DNA of 64,000 nucleotides, taken from assembly GCA_963576725.1 (NCBI GenBank), contig OY755240.1, positions 17,509,743 to 17,573,742 of the forward strand. Reading direction: 5' to 3'. Source of the stretch: Azorinus chamasolen (lineage: Eukaryota > Mollusca > Bivalvia > Cardiida > Solecurtidae). The notes under the pieces are model-generated. The model saw only the letters and a program-made list of their open reading frames with translations. It was not told the DNA's origin and ran no database searches. Below, piece after piece: positions 11,001-26,000 of this stretch (the stretch's first letter is position 1; each line of letters begins with the position of its first letter). The translations under genes were made by a program, and so were the position numbers.

Positions 11001-14000
11001 AGTATATTCGCCAGTTGCATGACAGAAGCAGCCATTGTGAAACACTTTTTTAAACAAAACAAATAACTGAGCTTGAATATCAAGCATTGTCACCAAACCC
11101 AGCCGTGTGTGACATGCTCTTATTTCTAACACTAAAAAGTTTCTTAGCTGATGCTGGTACACTTCCAGCAGTGTGTTGGAGTTAGAAGTTGTTCAGTGCA
11201 TGGCTAGTATACCTGAATGCAGTAAAATCCCTATAAACCGGGCGTTAAATATACATGTAGTATAAATATATGTTTTGGCGACATGCGGCAGCTTAATGCA
11301 TGGTGAAAGTCATGCAGAAAACTCCTCTAGGAGCTTTCTGCATGACATTTACCCTGCATTAAGCATCCACCTACCGAAAGGTATCTACATTCTTCTCTAC
11401 TAGAATTCTGGTTTAGAGGGGTTTACTGTACAAGGGCAGTATAAGTGTTAACGGACAACTAAAACGGTGTCAAATCTTGGATTAAAATATTATAAGTAGA
11501 GAACTTCTAAGATTAATCGTTATTTTTTATATCAAGAACATATGTTGTGAAAAGCAGATAATTACTTTTGGAACACCCCTTTATAAAAACAGGAATATAG
11601 ACTGTGAATAATGCTATTTTAACACCCCTTTCAGACAAGCTTCACATGTTTCTTTCGCTGCCAATGTCGCATCTTTGATTACTCAGCGTCTCATCAGGAT
11701 CCAAACTGTTTGTTATTGTGAAAAATGAAGAAAAATAGAATTGGACCATTGTAGCAAACGACGAAGTTTGCAGGCGAAAAAAATTGGCAGCGAGATAATT
11801 TTTAATATACTCTAGTACTATTGTTGGCGGAAATAGGTTATGAGCTTATATTATCTGTTAGCATGTATCCGACGTTAAATAGAGAATAATAGGTTAGTGC
11901 CGTAGATGGGACGCCTTTATCCGACGAGGGGAGAAAACGTTGAGGCGAGGCTTGCCGAGCCTCAACTGTTTTCTCTCCGAGTCGGATAAAGGCGTCCCAT
12001 CTACGGCACTAACCTTTTATTCTATTTATCCAGTCAATTTAGTTATATCTTTTTTCATAGACTCATAAAACATACGTATATTGAAATAATTTGCATTGAA
12101 CATGCGGTTTTTCGATCAACGGACCTCCCTGTTCATTTCCGTTCTAAAGACGTAAATAATGAGCTACCGCAGAGGAAAATAGTTTCGATACTTACATTAC
12201 AAGACGGGAAAACGTGCTTGAATTTGAAAAAATAAGATCATTTGAATCGAGAGTCGATATGTTAATTCAAACAGACATGGTTATTATTCTACCGGAGGCT
12301 CTACATGGTCAAATTCGAGTTCCGTCGTCTCGGTTTCTATTTTTAGATAGGGCTAACGTCACCCGTCAATGGAACTGAACAGGCTCTATTTAGAGGTCTA
12401 TGACTATCACCGCCCTTGTAAGAGTTTATCGATTAAATTATCATGAGAGTGATGAATGTTTTAATGAAGTTTTATTGTATTATTTATTTTTATTAAAAAA
12501 ATCGTCAATATAGTAGCATGATAACTTTATATACATCTTCAATTTCGCTTACAGTATGCTTGGCCTGATAGCGTAGTGGTTACGATGGTCGCTTATCGTG
12601 CAGTCAGCCCCGGTTCGATTCTCACCGCTGACGAATCTTTTTTTCTCTCCTTTCCTTTCTATTTTTTTTTTAAATGACGGTTTGGGTTTTTACTGGGATA
12701 GTTAATGATAATTATCCATATTAAGTGTTTTTTCTTTCAACTTAATACGTTATTTTTGGTAAAACAATTTTGAAGAAAAAATAAAAATAGTTCCTGTTGT
12801 AAGAAGAAATTCCTACACCTACTGTACAAATAAACCTCTACTGTACATATAAACTTAGGTTTATTATGCTACCCCTTTATTACGTCACTAGCGGCTGTAG
12901 TGACGGGATAAACAACATTTCTTGCATCTTTGACATTCTTTCTTACAGAGCAACAGATAAAGACGAGCGAACTCAAATACTAAAATCGTCATTTCTCCAC
13001 CAAACCTATGTTGCGACCATTCTTTAGAATCGTCTCTTCGAGACGATTCTAAAGAGTGGTCACACCATAGGACTCGGTGAAGAAATGTAGGAGTTATTGT
13101 TGAAAATGTTTTGATTTACGTCTTAGGTGGGCCTCTGTAAATTGTCATGCCATTAACATCCTCCATGCTATGCATATTAGTAATTACGTATATTCTGTGT
13201 ACAATATAATTAATCTTTATATGTGGGAAATAAGTTCACCGATTTTTTCGAACAGTGTATATCCTAATCAGAGGGTTCCTAGCGGAACTCTCTGATCAGG
13301 GTCTGCACAGTTCATTATCCATGGTCCTCTTGCATAGTTTACACTTTTGCATATAATAGATTCCAAATTTAAACACATATATATCATATAGATTTAGCAA
13401 TTATTACAGGAGTTTAAAAAACAATTCCTTATCTCTTACAATGCATTATCTCTTACAATGCAGGACACGAGTCCCTAATGTCTTTTGCAAAGAGTGTAGG
13501 TCCAGACTAGAGTGCTCCTAGAGGAGCCCTCTCATCAGGGTCTGCACTGTTTGTCATGTTTCGCTTTTCTTTTGAAAAAATCCCTAAATATTCACCATAA
13601 GCTCGACCTGTCTGAATTTTGGAATAGCCCATTTGAATACTCAGCACTGTTAAGGGTTAAAAAACAACAACAAGCAATTCCTGAAAGGGATCCTCAGTGA
13701 TCAACTGATCATGATCCTCGATGATCTCCAGTCAATTTGTTTTATTAACGTCATATACCAATGTGCCGTGTACTCTATAGCCTTTGCCTCATGAATACCA
13801 AAACTAATGGCATCATAGCTATTTAGAATTATGTCCTTGTGTTGTAGGGCGGATGGGTTTGCTATGTTAGGATTTACGAACGATCTCACAAGACTGAGTG
13901 TGTACAGCGATGGTCTGATGAAATGGAATCAACTTCTACACAGTACAACCTCCTGTGCCATGGACATTACAAAGTAAACAGAGTTTGCGAAAAACGCCGC

Positions 14001-17000
14001 ACTGGTCTACGAACACGTAGCCTGCTAAGCGCGACCTAACTGACACGTGTAAACAGCTTGGATCCAGATGAGACGCCGAGTAACTCTGTGACTCATCAGG
14101 ATCCAAACTGTTTGACATTCTATCAATACAGTAGTACAAAAATGTATCTCAAAGGCTTCAACGAATCAGAAGTAAGTGACGACGGCACAGTTGGATGCTT
14201 AAGTAGATCTCATTTTCATAGCAGGCTAAGGTTTAATAGATGCTATTGATCTCTGTAAATGTCTTATTTATCGGAGCTGTAGATAAGCTTCGCACTGATC
14301 TATCCAAATATGTTACTGATCCATGCGCATTTCTTAACCCTTTCACCGCCAATGTCGCAAAATTGCACCACGACAAATAGTGCAGTCCACTTTTTGCCTC
14401 AAAATCTATTTCTATATATTTGCTTTATTCATTTGAAATTTGCGTTATTTAACTAATTTCCTTATTTTACCGAATGATTTATCAAAACTGGATTGCAGAC
14501 GACAAATAGAAATTTGGCGCCGAAAGTGTTAATGATCTATCTAAACTATCAGACCTGTAGGAAAGCGTCGCGCTGATCTGTCAAAAACTCACATCTTATT
14601 GATTTATCCAGATCTCTTGTTTAACCCTTTCCCTCATATAAACGTGTTTTCCCGCATTTGCAAACAGAGTAGACCCAGATCAGACGGCTCCTAGAGGAGC
14701 CGTCTGATCAGGGTCTACTCTGTTTGCTAATATAATTTGATAGATCTGTTTCTTTACTTTATAAAATGGCTACAATGTTCCACCTTCCATAATTCTTTAT
14801 AACTATTTTGTTAATGAATACAGTAAAACCCCGCTAATGCGACCACTTAATGAATAAACATGGCTGTCTTTATAAGCAGGTGGTTGCTTGATGCAGGACA
14901 AAAGTAATGCAGAAAGCTCCTCTAGGAGCTTTCTGCATTACGTTTGTCCTACATTAAGCTACCACCTGCATATAGCACCCAGAATTATACCTCTTTTAGG
15001 TGGTCGTATTAGCGGGGTTTTACTGTATTCAGCAGGTATTGAGATTTGGCCTAAATACAGAACGGGGAAAGGTTTAACCCTTTCAACACCAATGTCGCAT
15101 AAATGCACCACGACAAATAGTGCAGTCCCAGATCAGACGGCGCCTTTTCCTAAATACTCCTCTTACCTAAAACTCGTGTAAGAAACATATATTTTACACT
15201 TAGTATATCGTTGTCGTCTAATGTCGACGAATAACAATTCATTATGTGTCAACATGTCAAGAGTATTTTCGTCTTCTTAACATTAGGCTTTGTTGGAAAT
15301 ATCGATTGAGTCAATAACAAAAGTCATTGGATTATTTAATTTCCTGTGTATGACCAGCGTGATTGTATCTGCATTTGCAAACAGCGTTGACTCAGATCAG
15401 AGATCTCATAGAGGAGCACTCTGACCAGGGTCTAAGTGTTACCATTCAATAACATCTAACAAAATTTAGTCATGTAGAAAATTAATGCTGAATTTTTTAG
15501 AATAGACGCAATGCCATTTTACTGTCGATATCACTTTTTCAAGTAATACAAATGTCAAAGACTCGAGATGAAACTGTTCAAATAGCGTGCTAAGCGTTGG
15601 TTATCATTTACAAATACCACTAAAGCAACTAATGTTTAAGTTTGTTTAGGTTAATTGGCCGATACATTTGTAAAGAATCGCCAGTCAATACAAACAACAG
15701 TGTATCAATAAAAAATGCGTTTGTTTAATAAAAAAATGAGATCTATATTTAATCCTTTCTCTGTTTTGTATTTATTACACATTTCAATATCTATTGAATA
15801 TTCATGGACAAAATAGCTGTATTGAAATACAGAAGCTGAAATATTGTAGCCATTGTAGAATGTAAAGAAACAAATCTTTCAAATTCTATTAGCAAACAGA
15901 GCCGACCGTGATCAGACGGCTCCTATAGGATCCGTCTGTTCTTGGTCTATTTGTTTGCAAATGCACGAAACGGCGTTTATATGAGGGAGAGGGTTAAATA
16001 GTCTTAATAGAAAAGACACCTGTTTCAACAGAAAATACACCTGCTTCAATAGAAAACACACCTTTACAATACAGGATGCATACGTTTCTATAGAAATGGG
16101 ATGTTTTTAAATATAAAAGCTGACACAGTATGCAGTATAAATTATAAAACCAATACATTCTAGAACTGTTATACTCTCATAATCAAAATGTGGTTATTTT
16201 CTGTCAGCTATAGTGATAAATGTAATATTTTATTGCATGTACACCATAAACAGTATAAATGGTTATCGTATACACGTTCTGTATATTTCGATTTCGTTGT
16301 TTGTTTCAGTTTTCCGTTCGACTCCCAGTCTTGCGAAGTTGAGATCAAATTTTGGGGTTATTCTGTGGAACAGGTCATGATTTATACCAAGTACACAACC
16401 GTGAGTAAATATAGGGGAGACTGAGTTGGTTTAGCTTGTTGGTACAATAAAACCCCGCTAATGCGACCACCTAAAAGAGGTATAATTCTGGGTGTTAGAT
16501 GCAGGTGGTAGCTTAATGCAGGACAAAAGTAATGCAGAAAGCTCCTATAGCTTTCTGCATTACTTTTGTCCTGCATTAAGCAACCACCTGCTTATAAAGA
16601 CAGATGTGTTTATTCATTAAGTGGTCGCATTAGATGGGTTCTACTGTATATCTCAATGATGATTTTTCATGACCTTTGCAAATAGTTTGGATCCAGATGA
16701 GACACCGAGTAACTCGAATAGTTTGGTTCCAAATGAGACACCGAGTAACTCGAATAGTTTGGGTCCAGATGAGACACCGAGTAACTCGAATAGTTTAGTT
16801 CCAGATGAGAGACCGAGTAACTCGAATAGTTTAGGTCCAGATGAGACACCGAGTACATGATCGTAGTGCAGTAATACAACATGAATACAAAGCTGGAGAA
16901 GAGTGATGAACTTTTATTTCAAATCCACACTAGCTGAATTCCTAACACTCGAAAGCTGTCTGGATTTACATGAAACACAGAGTAACTAGGCGTCTTACAA

Positions 17001-20000
17001 ATTTACAATGTATCTGGATTCAAACTGATTGGTACTGTTATTCAGTAAAACCTTTCTATAACGGCCACTAAATTGTGTTAATTAGTTGGTATTTAGGGCA
17101 GATGGTTGCTTAAAGCAAGGTGAAAGTAAAACAGAACGCTTACTTTCACCTTACTTTAAGCAGCCACCTGCCTTTAGCACAAACTATTTTATGTAATTTA
17201 GTGGCCGTTATAGAGAGGTTTTACTGTATATTATGCTCTTTGAGACAAATATTTGAAGCAGACCACGTTTGTAGATGATAACAGGAAAACTCCTAACCCT
17301 TACAGTGCGGTAGGCTACATGAGTCACTAATGTATTTTGCAAACAGTGTACACCCAGATGAGAGGTCATGTTACACTTTTCTTTAGAAAAAATCCCTAAA
17401 TATCCACCATAGGCTTGACCTGTTTAAATTTTGGAATAGTCCATTTAAAAATCCAGCGTTGTAAGGGTTAAAATTGGCCAGCGTTATAGAAGGGTAACAA
17501 GTGTCACTGCACTGGAGAGTCACATGACATTTTCTCTCAAGCTTGACAAAATCTTTGTGAAAAAATATATGTGCTCGATCTGATTTCTGCTTTTGAGAAA
17601 TAAATTCTATTAACCCTTTACCTGATAGAAACTGGTTGATCAATTCTGCTCTGTTTGCATATGCTATAATTAAGAAGTGATTCTACTAGAGGTCTGAAAT
17701 GACAAAAATCTCATTTTCCTTAGACGTAGCTAATGAATATTCATAAAGTCATAGTTTGTGTGTAAACATTCATGAAGTACTGAGGTAACTCATTCCCTCC
17801 TAGTCTAGACTATTTTTAGATCATTCCTCTTTGAATAAATCTACCGAAATGAGCACTTACAAGAGAAAAGGCAAATGTTTTGGAACAGTGAAGATTTGAA
17901 ACCATTGTGATAAATAGAGCATTTGCTCCATAGGAGCAAATGCTCTATTTATCACAATGGTTTAAATAAATGAGTTTTACAGAGGCGTCAAAAGCGCCAG
18001 TAGGAGAAAATGGGTTAATAAAGCACGAGATGTTGACATTCCATTGGTCCTGTATTCAATTACCCGTCTATTTAATAGACTCAGCATTAAACAGATGAAC
18101 TTCGATATATCGATCTCGGATAACTCGAACTTCGGATAACACGAACGAAAAGTTCAGCCCTTCCATAATTTACAATACAGAATTGCTCCAAAATGTATCG
18201 CTATAGATATCTAGAAACACATGTGACAGCTTAATATAGGTCTAAAGTAATGCTGAAAGCCCCTACAGGATCTTTCAGCATTACTTTAGACCTGGATTAA
18301 GCTGTGAAGTCGAAACATTTGTTCAGATTAGAAAGCGGATAATTCAAAATTCTGATATCTCGAACTAATTTGTATAGTCGCTTGAAGTTCGAGATACCGA
18401 AGATCAACTGTACATGTATTTTTTTTGAATTATCGATGCAGAGAGGTTTTATCGTATTTGATTCAGGTCCAAACCGATATTTATATTGCGAATGCGGAGT
18501 GGGAATTGGAGGGAACCACTGCAATGTGCGGGATGGTAACCCTATGCTGTCCAGAATCGGACCATACCGTCCTAAAACTCACACTAAATTTTACTCGCCG
18601 GCGACCTTTCTATGTCATGAATTTGATATTCCCGACGATTTTGCTGTCCATATGTCTCGTGTGGGTGTTCTTACTTCCGACAGAGAGTGGGGAGCGCATT
18701 GGTTTTACCTTGACCATCTTGCTAGCATATGTTGTCCAACTGTCCATCATAGCCGAACTTATGCCCACAACATCCAGGCAAATCCCTCACATAGGTAAGA
18801 ACTCGAACTCATCTGCGAACATATCCCATGTGAACTTTAACCCATTTGCTCCCAAGATCCCATATATGGGACGTAGGCAAACAGTGTAGACTCTGATCAG
18901 ACACCGCATAATGCGGCGTCTGATCAGAGTCTACACTGTTTGCTGATAGGAATTTTAATATAAAACAAAACGAAATTGAAAAATTAGGCCATGCACCCCT
19001 TAGTTTAAAAAATGGACTAATCCAATATATAAACATGGAATAATCCACTTGGAGCAAATGGGTTAAGCTTTGTCGACTTATCTACATACAGTGACATTTA
19101 GCTAAACCGATCACTCTATAGTAACTATATCATAATCGGTATTCAAGACATGTTGCAACATACTGAAGAGTGAAAGTCGTGCAGAGAGCAGATTTCTACA
19201 AGACGTTCACCCTGCATTAACCCTTAACCTCAAAGGCTATTTTAGAGCCAACCTCACTGAATAAATCTACCGAAAAGGAGCATTTACTAGAGAAAATGAA
19301 AAAAAATCAGAACTGTGTAGTTTTGAAACGATTGCGATAAATAGAGCATTTGCTCATATGGAGCAAGTGCTATATTTATCACAATTGTTTCAAAAATTAA
19401 GAACTGTGTAGTTTTGAAACGATTGTGATAAATAGAGCATTTGCTCCTTTGGAGCAAATGCTGTATTTATCACAATGGTTTAAAAAAGTCAATATTACAG
19501 AGGCGTCAAACTTCGTCAATATGAGGGAATGGATTAAGCAGCTAAACGTGTTTAAGTTTTCTTTACTAAAAACTTCGGATTAGCAAGGGGTTACTGTACT
19601 GCTTGTACTGCAACGTGCCACAATGTCTGAGAAAAATGCCATTATGGTATTGCAAACATTGTAGACCACGATCGGACATCACGTATATGAGGAGCTATAA
19701 ATCAAGTTTTTCATTTACATTTTACAAATAACTACAGTAAACATTGGCGGCGGCTTGTCTTGGACGACACTTGTTTGCAATACAGTAAGATTATTTTTCA
19801 GGGAGACACAAACATATAGTAAATAGTTTCTCAAAAGCTTGATTGGATCGGAAGTGGCCAACTTTTCAATTTGCACCAGATTCAAATATAAAGGAGGTGT
19901 TACACTAGAGCGTATGGCACGAACATATGTAATCGTATGAGAATTTTTTTCATAGGCTTGCATACGCAGATATATGGTAGGGACAGGTTAGGCATGCGTT

Positions 20001-23000
20001 GTATATGTTTCGAGTACGCTGTCATACGTCGGTGTACGTTCTTACACGCAGAGGTCGAAAATAATTGTGACAATAGCATATTTCAACCATTTACTCCATA
20101 AATACGTCTTTTTATGCATTTGCAAACAGAGTAGACTCAGATCAGATGACTCTTATATGAGTCATCTGATCAGGTTCTGCTCTGTTTGCTTATGATATAA
20201 AATAGATGATTTTACAGATTCTGCCTTGGCAAACCATCTTATGTTCATGTGCCTTTATAAAAAATATAATCTAATTAATATTCATTATGTTATTATTTCT
20301 CACATGAATATTCATGGAGTAAATGGTTAAAATGGCATAAACTGTAAAATCCGATCTCTAGTATGTCATACGCATACATAGTAGACACTGGCAAGACGAC
20401 TCCTTCAGGAACCGTCTTATCTGTGTCTCCTCTGTTTGCAAAGTCATGAACATGCGTTCATTATGGACATTGTGTATTTCAATGGCAATGGAGAAAGTGC
20501 GACAATTTGACACACTAGAAATGCAGTGATACTTGGCGTCTCATTCAGATACACACTGCTTGTTACAGTGATAATGAATATGCTATTACATTAAAATCAC
20601 AAACAACCTACACTGATTTTATTTTAAGTGTATAGGAATGTTTCCAAATGTATATTATGAATAACAGTTGAACTTAGATATCTCGAACTCGGATAACTCA
20701 AACTCCTGAATAACTCGTAAACGCTCGGTCCTTCCAATTTACAATACGGAGTTGTATCACTACGTACATCTAGAAACTCGCGTGACAGCTTGATGCAGGT
20801 CGAAAGTAATGCTTAAAGGACATGTATTAAGCTGTGAACTTGAGAAATTGTTCAGATTAGAAATCGCATGACTCAAATCTCTGTTATCTCGAAGCAATTT
20901 GTATGGTCCATTGAAGTTCGAGATATCAATCAAGCTGTATTTAATTCTTTGCTTCATAGATACACATTTTAACCCATTTTGCAATCAGAGTAGACCCAGA
21001 TCATACAACTACTGTCTGATCAGGGTTTACTATATTTGCTCATTGAATAATATATTTGATTATATCGTTTCTGTCATGACAAAAATTAAATTTCCCACGT
21101 GCACATGCCATTATTTAAATGCATCTAATTAATATTCATGGTTGTTTCATTTATTTCTTACTTGCATATTCATGAAGTAAAGAATTAAAAACGACACGTG
21201 TGTTGATCGATATTTAACTCTTCTTATGTCAAGCGCGTTCTGGAATGCCATTTGCAAACAGTTTGGGCACAGATAACATGCCTAATAAATCAGCCTCTCA
21301 CCAGGACCCAATCTGTTTGACACTCTGTCAATAATATTACAACTGTTTGATCGAAACAAAAATCAGTGAACGTTCAGCACATCACAGACTGGGCAGACAT
21401 ATATATTCAGACATGTTTATTATTTTCCCACACCAATATTCATGTGGGAAAGAGTTAAGCTACCACACGTGTTAAACAATCGAAAATTAAACAGTAGAAA
21501 CTGTCTTAAGCGGCCATCAATAGGAGGTCTAACTATTATTATTATACCACATTTATATAGCGCTCTTTTCACACAAGATATGTGCTTTCAAAAGCGCTGA
21601 ATATGGATGAAATCAATAATCGGAACGAACCGCATGGTTATCTATCCAGACAATGAAAGATTTACAATAGATATATAATAAATATAAAATCACTAGCCAG
21701 AAGGAACCGCATGATGGTCTGTAAGGCAAGTGGTAGCTTAATGCAGGTCAAAAGTAATACAGAAAGCTCCTATTGGGGCTATCTGTATTATTTGTGCCCT
21801 GCATTAAGCAACCACTTGCTTTTAAGAATCCTATGTTCAATAAATAAATGACCGCTTATGACAGATTCTACTGCTTTAGCAAGGCTTTACTATACATCCT
21901 ATCCATCCATGTTATTTTCAAATTCAGCTCGTTATCTTCTCATTGTCCTGGTCCTGTGCTTTGTGGTCACGTGTAACATTGTGCTGCACGTGAAGCTGTA
22001 CTTTCTCGAAGGCCCAGTTTACAAATGGGTAAAGGTAAGATTCCATTCTTTTTATCAGTCCTTCTTTGATCAAATATATTGTAGGCCCCCCCCGTACAAT
22101 TGCCCAAACAAACTTTTTTAGTAGTATTTTAGATCTAGATCCACTAAAATCAATAAAACATTGATTTAATCTGAGTTTTTTTTTATTTCTCTCACCCAAT
22201 TACGCTCTTTTTCAACATGTATTACAAACACACTACAGTACATGTAAAACCTCTCTATAACGGCCACTAAGTTGTGTTAATTAGTTGGTATTAAGGGCAT
22301 GTGACTGCTTAAAGCAAGGTGAAAGTAAAACAGAACGCTCCTATAGGAGCGTTCTGTTTTACTTTCTCCTTACTTTAAGCAGCCACCTGTCTTTAACACA
22401 CACTACTTGATGTAATTTAGTGGCCGTTATAGAGAGATTTTACCGTATTTATTTATGTCATCAAACATAAAAATTTACGCCCTGCTTCCATAAAAATGTC
22501 TACGCCCCTCTAATCTGAAATCCTGGATCCGCACCTGGCATTTACCACGTACAACTTGTGTTGGTGTACCAACTATCGTTTAACTCTTTGAATGCGAGAA
22601 ACGAGTTTAATAATAATTGCAAACCGTGTAAACCTAGATCACAGGGCTCCCAGGGGAGCCCTCTTCCCAGGGTCTGCACTGACTGTCATTCATAACCATC
22701 TACCAAATTAGAAGTATTCCATATAGAATTGACTTTACCATTAAACATTGATGGACTGTTTCACTTTGAAATTTAAGCATTCAAAATGGTTAATTAACTA
22801 GTTTGATAGTCTGTCTGTTCAAAGGGACAATTTTTGCCCCCAAAATTCCCTGCAACTGCACGTTAGAGCACAACATGATACTGCACCATGTACTTTGTGT
22901 TACTACATGTAGCAACGGTCTCGGTACAAGTCAGTAAAACCTCTCTAAACCGGACGTTTTAATTTAGTATAAATATCGGTCTTGGGGACAGGTGGCAGCT

Positions 23001-26000
23001 TAATGCAGGATGAAAGTCATGCAGAAAGCTCCTCTAGGAGCTTTCTGCATGACTTTCACACTGCATTAAGCAGCCACCTGCCTAAAAGTATCCAAATTCT
23101 TATCATCTAGAATTCCGGTTTAGAGAGGTTTTACTGACTGTATATAGTTTACTGCAACTTCTCAATGAATTAATCACAAATGAAGTTTGCCTTTCAAACA
23201 CTTTGCATGAACCCTGAGGAACATCTCAGAAAATATGTAGGTGGCGCTTCAACAGAATACAAACTGTTTGCAATTCAGCATACTCATGAAAACAGCGGAT
23301 TAATTTGATGAATATTTCAAACAGCGGACGAGAGACTGAGATTACGAAATGCTTTTTAGGCTAGGTTTGTGGAAATTATTTCGTATCCTAAAGATGCACT
23401 AATACGAAAATGCGAAACTACGAAACATCGGCCCGATCCGGTCCAGATTCGTAGTATCGCGATTAGACTGTACTTTATATATAGATGATCTTACATGAGT
23501 GTTCATTACACATTGTTTTTATGAAACGAGTTTACTATAATAATATGACACGAGCTTTAGCGAGTGTCATATTCATTACAGTAAACGAGTTTCATAAAAC
23601 AATGTATAATGAACACGAATGTAAGATTGTTATTATCACATAATCTTTAAAATGCCATAGAAAATAATTCAGATTATCTGGCGGCTGTTTCTGCCATTGC
23701 TTTACAAACAACATAGTAATGAAACGGACGACGCGCATGGAGTGCTATGATTGTCTAACGCTTTTTAAATGAGCGTTACGATTGGCTAACTTGCTAATTT
23801 GCATAAAAATGCACTAGTGCAATTCTGCGAAATACGACACTCTGTTACGGCACTCCCGCATGGTAGATTATGTGATAAATTGTCTGTATTTACACTGTTA
23901 ACCATTACATACTTAGTTTGTGTCTACAATGTACTACATATGTCCAGGAGAGTCTTATACCGAATATCAATAAGTCTATTTTCTGAAATGTTATTAGTTT
24001 ACAACAGTATTAAAAATGCTTTACAGTAAAGTTCATCTTACCAGGAATTCAAGTTTTTAAAATACTTTTAGGCAGATGGCTGCTTAATGCAGGGTGAAAG
24101 TCTTTCACCCGGCATTAAGCTGCCACCTGTCTCCAAGACCGATATTTATACTAAATTTAACGTCCGGTTTAGAGGGGGTTTACTGCATCATTTCTGTTTA
24201 CCCATTCCCACACCCATGCCATTTGTAGACCCGATCTCTTTGAATAAATCTACTGAAAAAGAGCTCCTACTAGAAACAAGGAAATGTTTTAGATTTGTGT
24301 AATTTTGAAACCATTGTGATAAATGGAGTATTTGCATCTAAGCAAATGCTCTATCTATCACAGAAATTTTAAAAGTGACTTTTACAGAGACGTCAAAAGG
24401 CATCAATGAAAGGGAATGGGTTAACGAACAAATGGAACCTGTCTAATTCAACATATACTCATACCTCTGTATCAGTTGATGACGGTTCCACATTTAAGCT
24501 AGTTTTTACAGAATATCAGAAAATATGTATGCATGTTGACATGCATACCGTAGAAACTCCCTCAAGCGACCACTAAATAATTACGAGCGAGAATCTGTAT
24601 ATAAGAGCAGGTGATTGCTTAATGCAGGACGAAAGTAATGCAGACTGATCGTGCAGGAGCATTCCGCATAACTATTGTCCTGAATCAACCAATTTCCTGA
24701 TAGGCTATTTTTAGATCCAAACATTTCAAATAAATCTACCGAAAAGCAGCATTTACTAGAAGAAAGGGAAACTATACATTTTGATGTATGCTCTATCTAT
24801 AACAATAGTTTAAAAAAGTAACTTTTACAGAGGCATCAATATGAGGGAATGGATTATCCCTTTCCCTTATGTAAGCGCATTTTGACACATCTGCAAACAG
24901 AGTAGACCCGGACCAGACGGCTCCTCTGATCAGGGTCTGCTCTATTTGCTTATGGTGTAAAATAGATACAACGAAGACAGGAGGCAAGACTTATGATGCT
25001 CTACCGGATCCAGCACACACTGGTCGATATCAATAGAGAATCGTACCTTAGAGGCGACTCCAGGACAAGAAATCGATTCTTCCAAGAGCGCACAACAAAC
25101 CAGCTCTACGCAAATTCGTTCTTTCCACGTACTATTGTCTGCTGGAACCGGTTGCCTACATCGGTCACCGCTGCGGAGTCCCTTAGCGAATTCCGCCAGC
25201 GCCTGACATCCACCTACCCGTAGTTGATGTCCGTATTGTATATAGTTTTACCAGCTTTTAGACTGATTTTAAGGCAAAGCCTCTTTTGATCCGACTCACC
25301 ATGTACATAGTCACACAGAGCCTCTATACGTTCCGGAAGGATCCCGGCTCTTATTTGGAAGAAGAAGAAGAAGATCTGATTATACAGCTTATGCCTGAGC
25401 CAAAATGTCATGTTTTCATATGTTATTACAAAAAATAATGTTATTAATATTCATGACGTCATTATTTCCTCCATGAATATTCATCAGGGAATGGGTTAAG
25501 CTACCACCCGTCTTAAAGACCAAGCAGACTCATTTTACGTGATCGTTGTAGACAGATATTACTGTAGTCATCCTTTAGTTGAACTTCGATATCTCGAACT
25601 CGGATAGCTCGATCTTACACGTGACAGTTTAATACAGGTCTAAAGTAATGCTGAAAGCCCATACAGGAGATTTCGGCATTACTTTAGACCTGTATTAAGC
25701 TGTGGCCTTGAAATAATTGTTCAGATTAGAAATCGGATGACTCGAACTTTTGTTATCTCGAACTAATATGTATGGTCCCTTGAAGTTCGAGTTATCGAAG
25801 ATTAACTGTATAGTTATATTATTTTCTATATCGCAGACTGTGTACAAAAAGGCATATCCAATAGTCTATCTGGAATGCAGTGTGAAAAAGAGGAGCAAAC
25901 CATCCAAGACGACTAAGGTGATAGACATAAGCACAGAAAAAGAAAACTTCCACAAGCGCGACCTATCGGCGGAAGGAGTGACGTCACAAGAGAAAGAGGC

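Noticed and set aside
12556..12643. A working tRNA gene
   Set aside because: Boxes A and B are good, but the acceptor and anticodon stems do not pair.
16669..16882. Repeat-protein-like frames on both strands
   Set aside because: They are translations of the 36-bp T1-arm tandem repeat.
18370..18798. 142-codon frame overlapping exon 7
   Set aside because: Out of frame with the channel exon; no family resemblance. The exon frame has TM1, TM2 and the Cys pair.
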